A program made the position numbers and the translations under genes. A stretch of DNA of 14,482 nucleotides from Dialister sp. UBA7295 (GTDB taxonomy: Bacteria > Bacillota > Negativicutes > Veillonellales > Dialisteraceae). Under the pieces are notes generated by a model. It searched no databases. It was not told where the DNA came from and worked only from the letters and a program-made list of their open reading frames with translations. This document shows positions 1-6,417 of this stretch, piece after piece. The stretch's first letter is position 1; each line of letters starts with the position of its first letter. Location: positions 16,839 through 31,320 of the forward strand of contig DKQZ01000041.1 in assembly GCA_002471975.1 (NCBI GenBank), in the 5' to 3' direction.

Positions 1-882
1 CCCATGTTCCATTGCTATGGACTCACCACGTCCATCAATTCCGTACTGTACCATCAGGGGACGATTGTCATTATCCGGACAAAAAGCCCCACGGAAATCA
101 TGAATGCCATCGTGGAACATGCTGTGACCATTGCTTTCATGGTTCCTCCTATGTACAATCTTCTGGCCCGCCATGGAGATCCATCCATGGTTTCCACGGT
201 CCATGACTTTATTTCCGGAGGCGCCCCCATTCCCCAGCCGATTGCCCAGGCTTTCTATGACCGTTTCCATCACCCCGTCCGTGAAGGATATGGCCTCACG
301 GAAGCTTCCCCGGTCGTTTCCGTCCTTCCCCAGGACCAGCTGAAATACCTCTCCGTAGGACCGGCCATTCCCGGCGTGGAAGCAAAAATCCTCACCGATT
401 ACGAAGGGCCCTATAAGCCGGGCACCGTAGGTGAACTCCTGGTTCGCGGCGGAAACGTGATGAAAGGGTACTGGAAAAAGCCGGAAGAGACAGCCAAAGT
501 CCTCGAACCGGACGGCTGGCTTCATACCGGAGATCTCGCTTACATGGATGAAGATGATTTCATCTACATCGTAGACCGTCTGAAAGACCTCATCATCGTC
601 AATGGTGAAAATATTTACCCCGGCGAAGTGGAAGGCTGCATCTATGAAGTCGAAGGAGTCGGAGAATGCGCCGTAGTCGGTCATCCCGATGCCCTCCGGG
701 GACAAGTCGTCTGGGCCTATGTGGTCATGAAACCGGGCTATGCCTATGACGAGGCAAAAATCCGCCGTTACCTCACAAAGAACCTGGCAGGTTACAAGAT
801 CCCGAGACGGTTCATCCCCATGGATGCCCTGCCAAAGAACGCATCCGGGAAGATTCTGAAACGGGCGCTGAGAAATAAATAA
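1..882 (+). CDS. AMP-forming long-chain acyl-CoA synthetase, 3' part (5' end outside window)
   Basis: Activates a carboxylic acid, probably a fatty acid, to acyl-AMP and then acyl-CoA (ANL superfamily). The reading frame is open from base 1, and the first visible residues (PMFHCYGLT) match an internal family motif, so roughly the first 200 residues lie upstream. Counting from the Met at base 4, these hallmarks are visible: YGLTE (96-100), the TGD motif in GWLHTGDLA (171-179), the hinge region DRLKDLIIVNGENIYPGEVE (191-210), and the C-terminal PKNASGK with the catalytic lysine at 283. All are intact, so the enzyme is probably functional. The exact substrate cannot be told; malonyl-, O-succinylbenzoyl- or medium-chain ligases share these motifs. 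It ends TAA and is followed by a strong terminator, so it is not co-transcribed with anything to the right. Confidence 0.9.
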   Translation, partial: PMFHCYGLTTSINSVLYHQGTIVIIRTKSPTEIMNAIVEHAVTIAFMVPPMYNLLARHGDPSMVSTVHDFISGGAPIPQPIAQAFYDRFHHPVREGYGLTEASPVVSVLPQDQLKYLSVGPAIPGVEAKILTDYEGPYKPGTVGELLVRGGNVMKGYWKKPEETAKVLEPDGWLHTGDLAYMDEDDFIYIVDRLKDLIIVNGENIYPGEVEGCIYEVEGVGECAVVGHPDALRGQVVWAYVVMKPGYAYDEAKIRRYLTKNLAGYKIPRRFIPMDALPKNASGKILKRALRNK

Positions 883-937
883 TGTCAGCCGTCAGCCATT
901 GGCCGTTAGCTGTCAGTGGTTGGCTTAGTGGAAATAG

Positions 938-970
938 AAAAAGGCCGTATCGAAAGATGCGGTCTTTTTT
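938..970 (+). terminator. Rho-independent terminator of the acyl-CoA synthetase gene
   Basis: A 14-bp stem (938-951 with 956-969, two G-U pairs) closes a GAAA tetraloop and ends in a run of six T (965-970). It lies 56 bp after the stop codon. The A-run on the left arm would also give a U-tract when read from the other strand, so it may stop transcription in both directions. Confidence 0.9.
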
Positions 971-1110
971 GTGTGCCTTTGATTTCACGCCGGCTGCCTT
1001 AATCCCCCACGGAAAGGCCCCTCCGGGTCCCCGCCTTTGGGTCAGAATCAATGGAGCCCGGTTCCATTCATCAATCAGGCCCATATGTGCCTGGCACGAT
1101 AGATGAACTT

Positions 1111-1158
1111 ACCCGGCCGCTCCGCGGCCACCCTTTCAGCACTCGAAAGGGTGGAGCC
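1111..1158 (-). repeat. Hairpin-pair intergenic repeat, copy B
   Basis: Read on the minus strand, a 10-bp perfect stem (CCACCCTTTC with GAAAGGGTGG, 7-nt loop) is followed at once by a second hairpin, GGCCGC-GGA-GCGGCC. The sequence GTGGCCGCGGAGCGGCCGG matches the element at 14117-14160 (GTGGACGCGAAGCGGCCGG) at 17 of 19 positions, and both have a strong palindrome directly before it. This points to a dispersed, structured repeat family and not a simple terminator; no T-run follows. Confidence 0.6.
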
Positions 1159-1277
1159 CGATCGTATGCTTTACCATTTCCTCACAGGTGCCATGAGCAT
1201 GCAGTGCAGTAAAATTTTCTTCGGCACGATCCTCTGGCAGGATAGTTGTCTCTATCGGTCAGCATACTATCGGGCAC

Positions 1278-1320
1278 CACCTTCCCTGGATGGAAAGGTG
1301 CCCGTCAGGGCGGATAGGTG
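1278..1320 (+). repeat. Hairpin-pair intergenic repeat, divergent copy C
   Basis: An imperfect 9-bp stem (CACCTTCCC with GGAAAGGTG, one mismatch, 5-nt loop) is followed by GGTGCCCGTCAGGGCGG, which resembles the second-hairpin part of the copies at 1111-1158 and 14117-14160, but loosely. Membership in the same family is inferred from layout (strong hairpin plus a short GC-rich one) more than from base identity. Confidence 0.35.
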
Positions 1321-1474
1321 TTTGAACGCTGCAAGGCCAAAATGAGGGCCGGCGGCAAAATATAAAACTGCGGCGCCCACAAATATGCGCCGTCCCTGCC
1401 CGGGACCTCCGATATTCCAGAAATATCCCCGAAAATTCCCGGGACAAAAGTTTCCCGTCATGAAGTTCCCAATC

Positions 1475-1507
1475 AAAAATGGGCGCCCCTATTATTTCAA
1501 GGCGCCC
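1475..1507 (-). terminator. Probable intrinsic terminator of the SLH porin gene
   Basis: On the minus strand a perfect 7-bp GC stem (GGGCGCC with GGCGCCC, 13-nt loop) is followed by ATTTTTGATT. It lies 80-110 bp past the porin stop codon. The T-run is short and the loop large, so termination may be only partial. Confidence 0.5.
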
Positions 1508-1512
1508 ACCTT

Positions 1513-1547
1513 CACGGACCACGGACCACGGATCACGGTCCACGATC
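1513..1547. repeat. Degenerate 7-bp tandem repeat, five units
   Basis: The units read CACGGAC, CACGGAC, CACGGAT, CACGGTC and CACGATC with no spacer. They lie about 40 bp beyond the stop codon of the SLH porin gene. No function is evident; they could be slippage-derived. Confidence 0.7.
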
Positions 1548-1586
1548 AGCTCATTTGTCCGAAATCATATCCACAAATAATGACTC

Positions 1587-3446
1587 TTACTTAATATACG
1601 CCGTAGCCTTCAGCATGAGCATGTCATCCATCTTGCGGCCACCCATGTCTTCTGCCTTGAAGCCGTATTCTGCTTCGATGAGGAGTCCTCTCATGGGTAC
1701 GAAGCCTGCCTTGGCCAGGAAGAATTTCGCACCGCCGTAGTTATGTTTGTTGGATTCTTCAGCACCGAAAGCTGCAATGCCGTCAATCTTGTCGGCAAAG
1801 TAGGCCGGGACGTTTTTCATTCCGTTCCAGTTTTTATATACATGGCCCATGTACTGATCGGTGATGGCATCAGAGGAACCGCCGAAATAAGTCCCTGCCT
1901 GGCTGTAAACATAGTCCAGGCCAATCTGGTAGGAGCCTTTCTGGAGAATATTGGTGGTGCCGTAATGGAGGCCATAGTTGAAGGAGTATGGTCTTTCATT
2001 GTTCAGCGGGAGTTTCCGCATGTTCTTGACATATTCACCCTGGATATGCCATTTCGGGGTGATGTAGTAAGCGCCGGCAAAGCCGTAAGCTTTGCAGATA
2101 TTTCCTACCGGTCCATTGGCCTGCATGGCATAGGCATGGAATTCCCAGTTCATCGGCTTTTTGTAAATATAGGATGTGTAGGTAACAGGTACGTCTTCAT
2201 CTTCGCCCCAGCCCATCACGGTATCAGAACCCATGGGGTAAAGGGTACTGCTGGGATCATCATAATATCCCATCTTCCCGGAAGTTAATGATGCAAGACC
2301 TTCGGTTGCCTTCTTGAAAGAATCACTGCTGGCAATCTGGGTGCCAATTGCTTGTTCAATGGGATTTTTAGAAGTTACAAGACCAGCAATCGCTTTTTTT
2401 ACATAACTGACTTTTTCAGTGGATTTATCAGTAGAAGCAACCTGTGCCTGAACTCCGGCCAGTTTCTGAGCCAATGACATTTTTACAGCATCAGGCAGAG
2501 CCGGGTTATTTGCTACGGCGCTGGTAATTCCGCCAGCTAATTTAGCAATGGAGTTATCTACGATTTTTGTCGTTTTGATCCCTCTCATCATCGGTCCGGT
2601 ATAGTTATAGTTGATATCGGTGGCACGGCCGTGGGCGATGGTGAATCTTCCGCCTTTCTGATAATCGCCGAAGGAGATGAAGGCGCCTTTGAACTGTCCG
2701 TCATAGGTATAGCCGGTAACGCCCATTTTTACCGGGAACTGGCCGATACCGATGAGGTTTTTGGAAGGTCCGAAGGGAAGCTTGGAGGTATCCTGCTTCT
2801 TGCCGAAGTGATAGGTAGCCCACAGACGGTTCATGTGCATTTCGCTGTCTCCGTGCCCGCCTCTGATGGAATCATCGTCTTCGGATTTCCAGCTGTACAT
2901 GTTCGGGTCAAAGACGTCTTTACCATTCAGGCTGGTGAAGGATTCGAGCTGTCCATAGACGGTGGAACGGGGATTCACATTGGCCATGACGTTCACACGG
3001 GTGCGGAGGGAGAGTTCGTCGTATTTTTCTTTATTCGATTTGAAAATATTGGAGTATCTCGGCACGTCCTGGACGCGGAGTTCGGTGATGACGGAAAGAT
3101 TTCCCGTCTTCTTTTCCAGTTCGGAAACCCGTACTCCCAGGCTGGTCAGTTCGTCCGCATATTCAGCGGAGAGTTTCTGCACGGTTTCTTTCTGGGAATC
3201 GGAAAGGTCCTGTTTCTGCATGAGACGGGCGATGATCTGGGCCAGTTCATAACGGCTTACATTCTTGTCGCCCCGGAAGGTGCCATCCGGATATCCTTCG
3301 ATGACGTTTTCCTCGGACAGCTGGGAAACGGCTTTGTAGGCCCAGGAAGATTCATCCACGTCGGCAAACGGATTGGCTGCGGAAACGTTCCATGCAGTGC
3401 AGGCCATCATGGCAGCTGCTGCGATTTTCAGAAGACTGTGCTTCAT
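1587..3446 (-). CDS. SLH-domain outer-membrane porin (OmpM-like)
   Basis: Major outer-membrane porin that also tethers the outer membrane to the cell wall. Visible parts of the 619-residue protein: a signal peptide (1-23, ending VSA before ANPFADV); one SLH domain (about 25-78, with FADV, YPDGTF and the V-S-R-YELAQ stretch); a short coiled coil (about 80-113); then aromatic, alternating beta strands to the end. In Negativicutes the SLH domain binds polyamine-decorated peptidoglycan. The start is supported by AAAGGAGAG five bases upstream of ATG. An unusual feature is an alanine/lysine-rich, apparently helical insert at about residues 289-390, inside the barrel and of lower GC than its surroundings. 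The C-terminus ends in lysine, not the Phe common in proteobacterial porins. The gene is monocistronic, with its own promoter. Confidence 0.88.
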   Translation of the reverse strand: MKHSLLKIAAAAMMACTAWNVSAANPFADVDESSWAYKAVSQLSEENVIEGYPDGTFRGDKNVSRYELAQIIARLMQKQDLSDSQKETVQKLSAEYADELTSLGVRVSELEKKTGNLSVITELRVQDVPRYSNIFKSNKEKYDELSLRTRVNVMANVNPRSTVYGQLESFTSLNGKDVFDPNMYSWKSEDDDSIRGGHGDSEMHMNRLWATYHFGKKQDTSKLPFGPSKNLIGIGQFPVKMGVTGYTYDGQFKGAFISFGDYQKGGRFTIAHGRATDINYNYTGPMMRGIKTTKIVDNSIAKLAGGITSAVANNPALPDAVKMSLAQKLAGVQAQVASTDKSTEKVSYVKKAIAGLVTSKNPIEQAIGTQIASSDSFKKATEGLASLTSGKMGYYDDPSSTLYPMGSDTVMGWGEDEDVPVTYTSYIYKKPMNWEFHAYAMQANGPVGNICKAYGFAGAYYITPKWHIQGEYVKNMRKLPLNNERPYSFNYGLHYGTTNILQKGSYQIGLDYVYSQAGTYFGGSSDAITDQYMGHVYKNWNGMKNVPAYFADKIDGIAAFGAEESNKHNYGGAKFFLAKAGFVPMRGLLIEAEYGFKAEDMGGRKMDDMLMLKATAYIK

Positions 3447-3451
3447 TTTTC

Positions 3452-3459
3452 TCTCCTTT
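3452..3459 (-). promoter_or_regulatory. Ribosome binding site of the SLH porin gene
   Basis: On the minus strand AAAGGAGAG precedes ATG by a short A-rich spacer. It is a strong Shine-Dalgarno sequence consistent with a highly expressed porin, and it fixes the start at 3446. Confidence 0.8.
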
Positions 3460-3555
3460 TGAGCTTGTGCTCTCTTATGAAATTCTCAATACCCCTGTGA
3501 TTTATAAAACAATTTTTGACTTAGCGATTTATTTTTTTAATCCTAAAACTAAAAC

Positions 3556-3585
3556 ATTATAACCATATATCGTAAAACTTGTCAA
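3556..3585 (-). promoter_or_regulatory. Sigma-70-type promoter of the SLH porin gene
   Basis: On the minus strand a perfect TTGACA (-35, complement of 3580-3585) and a perfect TATAAT (-10, complement of 3556-3561) are separated by 18 bp. Transcription would start near 3549, giving a 5' leader of about 100 nt. The consensus boxes fit the abundant protein expected from an OmpM-like gene. Confidence 0.85.
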
Positions 3586-4190
3586 TAGGGATTAGGACCT
3601 GATGATCATTTATTCCGAGAGCCGGACTTGTCTCCCTCCATAGGAAATGGTCCAGGGATGAAGATTTTCGTTCCCGATCCGAGGGCTGCTTTCCCTGAAA
3701 AAGCCCGATTTTATCAATCTTCCCCTTCTTTGGACGGGCTATTTGGAAATATAAATTTCCTGTCCCATTGATGCCGCCTGATTTTCATCCAGGTTTCATA
3801 TTTTCATGAAATAAAACAAAAACTGCAGAATCGATTTATTTTGCAGGTTTCCTGTTTGAATCCTGCTGAAACGACCGGCATTCTTCACCGGGAAGAAGAA
3901 TGGCCGAAGGCCTGTGGGAAATCCACAAAAGTCCTATCCGGGAAGTCCGGCCCGGGCAGGATCATTTTCCGGGTTCTTCAAGAATTTTATTTCCTGGGAA
4001 GGATTCGTTTTTGAAAGACCTTTTGTGGTCCGGAATTTTATTTCCTTTCATGTCTCAAGAAGAATCTATTTCTATGCAAAAATATTTTTTGCGTCTGTAA
4101 AAGACAATTCATTCATTTTTTATTTCATTTCACGCTTTTTAGCAGTCTTTTTTAATTTACAGGAGCCTTACATTTTAAAAATCCTCTGAT
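3586..4190. other. Long divergent spacer upstream of the pel operon; no gene seen
   Basis: About 600 bp without a convincing gene between the porin promoter and the pel promoter. The open frames here are short and of atypical composition. Small palindromes are visible (GGAAAT-ATAA-ATTTCC at 3745-3760; TTTCAT-6 nt-ATGAAA at 3794-3811). A 14-bp direct repeat GAATTTTATTTCCT occurs at 3982-3995 and 4033-4046. The right part is AT-rich. It could hold regulator binding sites for either flanking gene, but nothing is assignable. Confidence 0.5.
3982..4046. repeat. 14-bp direct repeat upstream of the pel operon
   Basis: GAATTTTATTTCCT occurs at 3982-3995 and again, identically, at 4033-4046 (51 bp start to start, about five helical turns). 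It lies about 150-220 bp upstream of the proposed pel promoter. It might be a paired operator, but AT-rich sequence makes coincidence possible. Confidence 0.4.
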
Positions 4191-4198
4191 ATTACATC

Positions 4199-4227
4199 TT
4201 TATATAGGTTCTCCGATATGTTATGAT
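4199..4227 (+). promoter_or_regulatory. Putative promoter of the pel operon
   Basis: TTTATA (4199-4204) and TATGAT (4222-4227) are spaced by 17 bp, with an extended -10 TGT directly before TATGAT. Transcription would start near 4234, about 54 nt before the pelD ATG. The weak -35 box suggests a moderate or activator-dependent promoter. It is the only good match in the 90 bp before the first gene. Confidence 0.5.
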
Positions 4228-4287
4228 TATGCTGAATTCGTAGACAATTTTTAATCTGCAAAAACGGGAAGCATTGGTGAGACCTTT

Positions 4288-5388
4288 ATGGCATCTGTAA
4301 AGAGGCGTTTGCTGCTTGCGGGAGTCCCCGCTTTTCTGGCTGAGCGGCTGAGAGAAGTATTTGAGAAGGAAGACTGGATTGTCCTCACTCTGGAGGAAGA
4401 TATTTCGAGTGAGAAAACGTCCGACTTTTTTGCTGCCAAACTTCCGACTGCCCTGATTTACAGGCTGGAGCCGGACCGGGACGACTGTATATCCCGGCTG
4501 GACCGGCTTCTTTCGCATGCCATGAAAGCAAATGTTTCCCGCATTCTCCTTCTTGAGGAACCCGGCGTTTTTGCGCCCGGTGTCCGTGCCGGAGAGGATT
4601 CGAAGACAGAGCCTCTCAACCGGAAGGGCCGAAGGCTCTGCCGTCTGGAGTCCCTCGCTTCCATCTGGCGGACCAATGAGAAACTGTCCATTACCCTTGT
4701 CCGCCTCCCTGCCCTCTATGGACCGGACCAGAAACCGGGGGATGATTTCCTGGGTTCCCTCCTGAATCATATCCTCTGCGGAGAAAAGGAATCTGTCCTC
4801 ACCACTGCGCCCCAGTCTTTCCTTTCCTCCAGGGATACGGCTTACGGTCTTCTTCAGTGCGCCCTCCGCGGGAAGGATCTGAAAACCATCCATCTGGGTC
4901 CCGGCACTTCTTTCAGCTGGGATGAATTTGAAGCCCTGGCAGGTCCGCTTCTTCCGGAAGGGAAGAAGCTCCCCGAGACGGTCCGTCTGGAAAGGGTCCC
5001 GGAGGCTGAAATCGACCGTCACCTGATTTATGGAAATGCCATCCTGGACGGCACTCTCGCCAGGAATGAGCTGGGCTGGTTTTCCCGGGCTGATGACCGG
5101 GAAGGCCTGAAAGCTGCCATCACCGGAATCAGGGATGCCTGGACAAGAGAGCAGGCAGACGCGCAAAAACTTCAGAAAGAAAACGAAATGAAAGAGCGGC
5201 TGAACCGGCTCATCCCCTATGGGGAAAATATCGCCGGTTTTATCATCATGGCCATCGTACTGGCCGTCCGCCTCTTTGCGGGCTCCCGCTCTCCCTTTGA
5301 TTTCAATTATCTCTATATCGGCATATCGGCGCCATGGGGCTTCTCTATGGGAAACAGCAGTCCTTCATTGCCTGCTTCCTTTCCATGA
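4288..5388 (+). CDS. pelD: PelD 5' part: degenerate SDR/epimerase-like domain plus first membrane helices, ended early by a frame change
   Basis: First gene of the pel operon. Residues 1-290 resemble an extended SDR (NDP-sugar epimerase) fold: an N-terminal hydrophobic strand then AGVPAFLAERL in place of the glycine-rich NAD loop, and the family hallmark RLPALYGP (139-146). The catalytic YxxxK is not visible and the glycine motif is eroded, so the domain is probably non-enzymatic, perhaps binding a nucleotide sugar. Residues about 312-330 form TM helix 1 and 338-348 the start of TM2, matching the membrane domain of PelD. The frame then runs into TGA at 5386 while the rest of PelD continues in the -1 frame from about 5320-5350. 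ATG 4288 is preceded by GGTGAG with a 6-nt spacer. An intact protein joining both frames would be about 700 residues. Confidence 0.75.
   Translation: MASVKRRLLLAGVPAFLAERLREVFEKEDWIVLTLEEDISSEKTSDFFAAKLPTALIYRLEPDRDDCISRLDRLLSHAMKANVSRILLLEEPGVFAPGVRAGEDSKTEPLNRKGRRLCRLESLASIWRTNEKLSITLVRLPALYGPDQKPGDDFLGSLLNHILCGEKESVLTTAPQSFLSSRDTAYGLLQCALRGKDLKTIHLGPGTSFSWDEFEALAGPLLPEGKKLPETVRLERVPEAEIDRHLIYGNAILDGTLARNELGWFSRADDREGLKAAITGIRDAWTREQADAQKLQKENEMKERLNRLIPYGENIAGFIIMAIVLAVRLFAGSRSPFDFNYLYIGISAPWGFSMGNSSPSLPASFP
5318..5388 (+). other. Frame change inside pelD (indel or slippage)
   Basis: The upstream frame is good up to about ...FNYLYIGISA (codon ends near 5328) and the downstream -1 frame is good from about GAMGLLYGKQQ (5328 onward). 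One missing base near GGCGCC (5327-5332) would restore a smooth TM2. A heptamer G GGA AAC at 5349-5355 lies in the correct phase for -1 slippage, but no strong stem-loop is visible after it, and the zero-frame peptide from 5328 to 5349 (PWGFSM) fits a membrane helix less well than the -1 frame. An indel, real or from assembly, is therefore the favoured reading. Confidence 0.7.
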
Positions 5389-6416
5389 TCCTCCTGCTCG
5401 TCCAGATGCTGGCCATCGGCAGGGATCCGGTTGCCATCCTTTATGACCCCATGTCCTTCCTTCACTTTGTTTCCTATTTCTTCGTGGCCGTCCTCTCGGG
5501 CTACTTCGCAGACCGGGAAACTTATGAAAAAGCGGCCGCCCAGTGGCGGGAGGAGCGGGACAGGACGCAGATTTCCTTCCTCCGCAATCTTTTCGAGGAA
5601 AGTCTTCAGATCCGGGACAAACTCTATCGCCAGGTGGTCAATTCAGAAGACAGCATCGGCCATGTATACCGTATTGTCCAGCAGCTGGACAGCATTGAAG
5701 AAGAACAGCTCTATACAAAGACTGCCACGGTAACGGCAGAACTTTTGGGTGTCACAGATGTAGCTGTCTATGTGCTCGGGAAGAATAGTCATTTCATGCG
5801 CCGCAAAGTGCGCCTGGGACCCCGGGCCGCTGCCCGTCCGGCTTCTGTGGATATTGAAAAGCATCCTTACCTCATCAATCTCATCCGGACAGGAAAAGTT
5901 TTCATGAACCGTGAATTCCTGGATGATACGCCGGATTTGGCTGCACCGGTCTTGACGGATGGAAAAGTCACCGCCGTCATTGCCATCTATGGCCTGTCTT
6001 TCAGCCAGTGGAGTTACCACGAAGAAAATATGATTTCCCTGACCGCCCGCCTCATCGCCGCGGCTCTTTCCCGCGCGGCTGCCTGGGAAGAAACCCAGAT
6101 GGCGGAAAGGTACCTGCCGGAGACCCGGATTCTCCGGGCGGAGCCCTTTGCCCAGATTATCGAAAATCTCCGCATCCGCCGTCAGGAACTTCATGATGCG
6201 CCGAGCCAGCTCCTTGTGATCAATGGGCAGGACCTTACCGCAGCTGAAATGAATGAAAAGCTTTCCGGCTGCATGAGAAGTGAAGATTTCATCGGTCAGT
6301 ACAAAGACGGCTATGCGGCCCTCTTCCCCGATACGCCGGAAAAGGTCCTCCCCATCATCGAAGGACGTTTCGCGAAAGCCGGCCTTTCCATCATACGGAA
6401 GGAAGAGGTGATGTAG
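5334..6416 (+). CDS. pelD: PelD 3' part: TM helices, GAF domain and degenerate GGDEF c-di-GMP receptor
   Basis: Continuation of PelD in the -1 frame. Counting from the ATG at 5334: two membrane helices (about 10-28 and 41-58), a linker helix (60-100), a GAF-like domain (about 105-255) and a shortened GGDEF-like domain (about 262-355). In the latter, RSED (315-318) matches the RxxD I-site and the following KDGYA sits exactly where GGDEF should be. Like Pseudomonas PelD, it would therefore bind c-di-GMP without making it, and activate Pel synthesis with PelE, PelF and PelG. Length before the I-site is also reduced, removing the substrate-binding loop. The ATG at 5334 has no Shine-Dalgarno and splits the membrane domain, so independent initiation is unlikely; real expression needs the two frames joined. 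It ends one base before the next start. Confidence 0.78.
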   Translation: MGLLYGKQQSFIACFLSMILLLVQMLAIGRDPVAILYDPMSFLHFVSYFFVAVLSGYFADRETYEKAAAQWREERDRTQISFLRNLFEESLQIRDKLYRQVVNSEDSIGHVYRIVQQLDSIEEEQLYTKTATVTAELLGVTDVAVYVLGKNSHFMRRKVRLGPRAAARPASVDIEKHPYLINLIRTGKVFMNREFLDDTPDLAAPVLTDGKVTAVIAIYGLSFSQWSYHEENMISLTARLIAAALSRAAAWEETQMAERYLPETRILRAEPFAQIIENLRIRRQELHDAPSQLLVINGQDLTAAEMNEKLSGCMRSEDFIGQYKDGYAALFPDTPEKVLPIIEGRFAKAGLSIIRKEEVM

Positions 6417-6417
6417 C

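Larger units (their letters stand above)
883..1586. other. Non-coding spacer rich in small palindromes and repeats
   Basis: No convincing gene is seen in this 700-bp stretch between the acyl-CoA synthetase and the convergent SLH porin gene. The open frames here are short, lack ribosome binding sites and encode low-complexity sequence rich in Arg, Pro and Ser. The spacer holds the terminator at 938-970, two hairpin-pair repeats (1111-1158 and 1278-1320), a degenerate 7-bp tandem repeat (1513-1547) and a likely porin terminator (1475-1507). GTCAGCC occurs twice just after the stop codon (885-898), also suggesting repeat-derived sequence. Confidence 0.7.

Noticed and set aside
1100..1560. CRISPR array or insertion-sequence remnant in the repeat-rich spacer
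   Set aside because: The repeats are not regularly spaced, differ in sequence, and no transposase fragment or terminal inverted-repeat pair is visible.
2631..3500. Long open frame on the plus strand opposite the SLH porin gene
   Set aside because: It lies antisense to a gene with clear domains, signal peptide, ribosome binding site and promoter; its translation has no recognisable domain.
3900..4189. Short plus-strand open frames in the divergent spacer
   Set aside because: Phe/Ser-rich translations from AT-rich DNA, no Shine-Dalgarno, no recognisable motif.
4192..5166. Minus-strand open frame opposite the first part of pelD
   Set aside because: It mirrors the plus-strand SDR-like coding sequence, has no plausible start signal, and would run against the operon.
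5334..5336. Independent start codon for the second half of pelD
   Set aside because: No Shine-Dalgarno precedes it and initiation here would cut the four-helix membrane domain in half.
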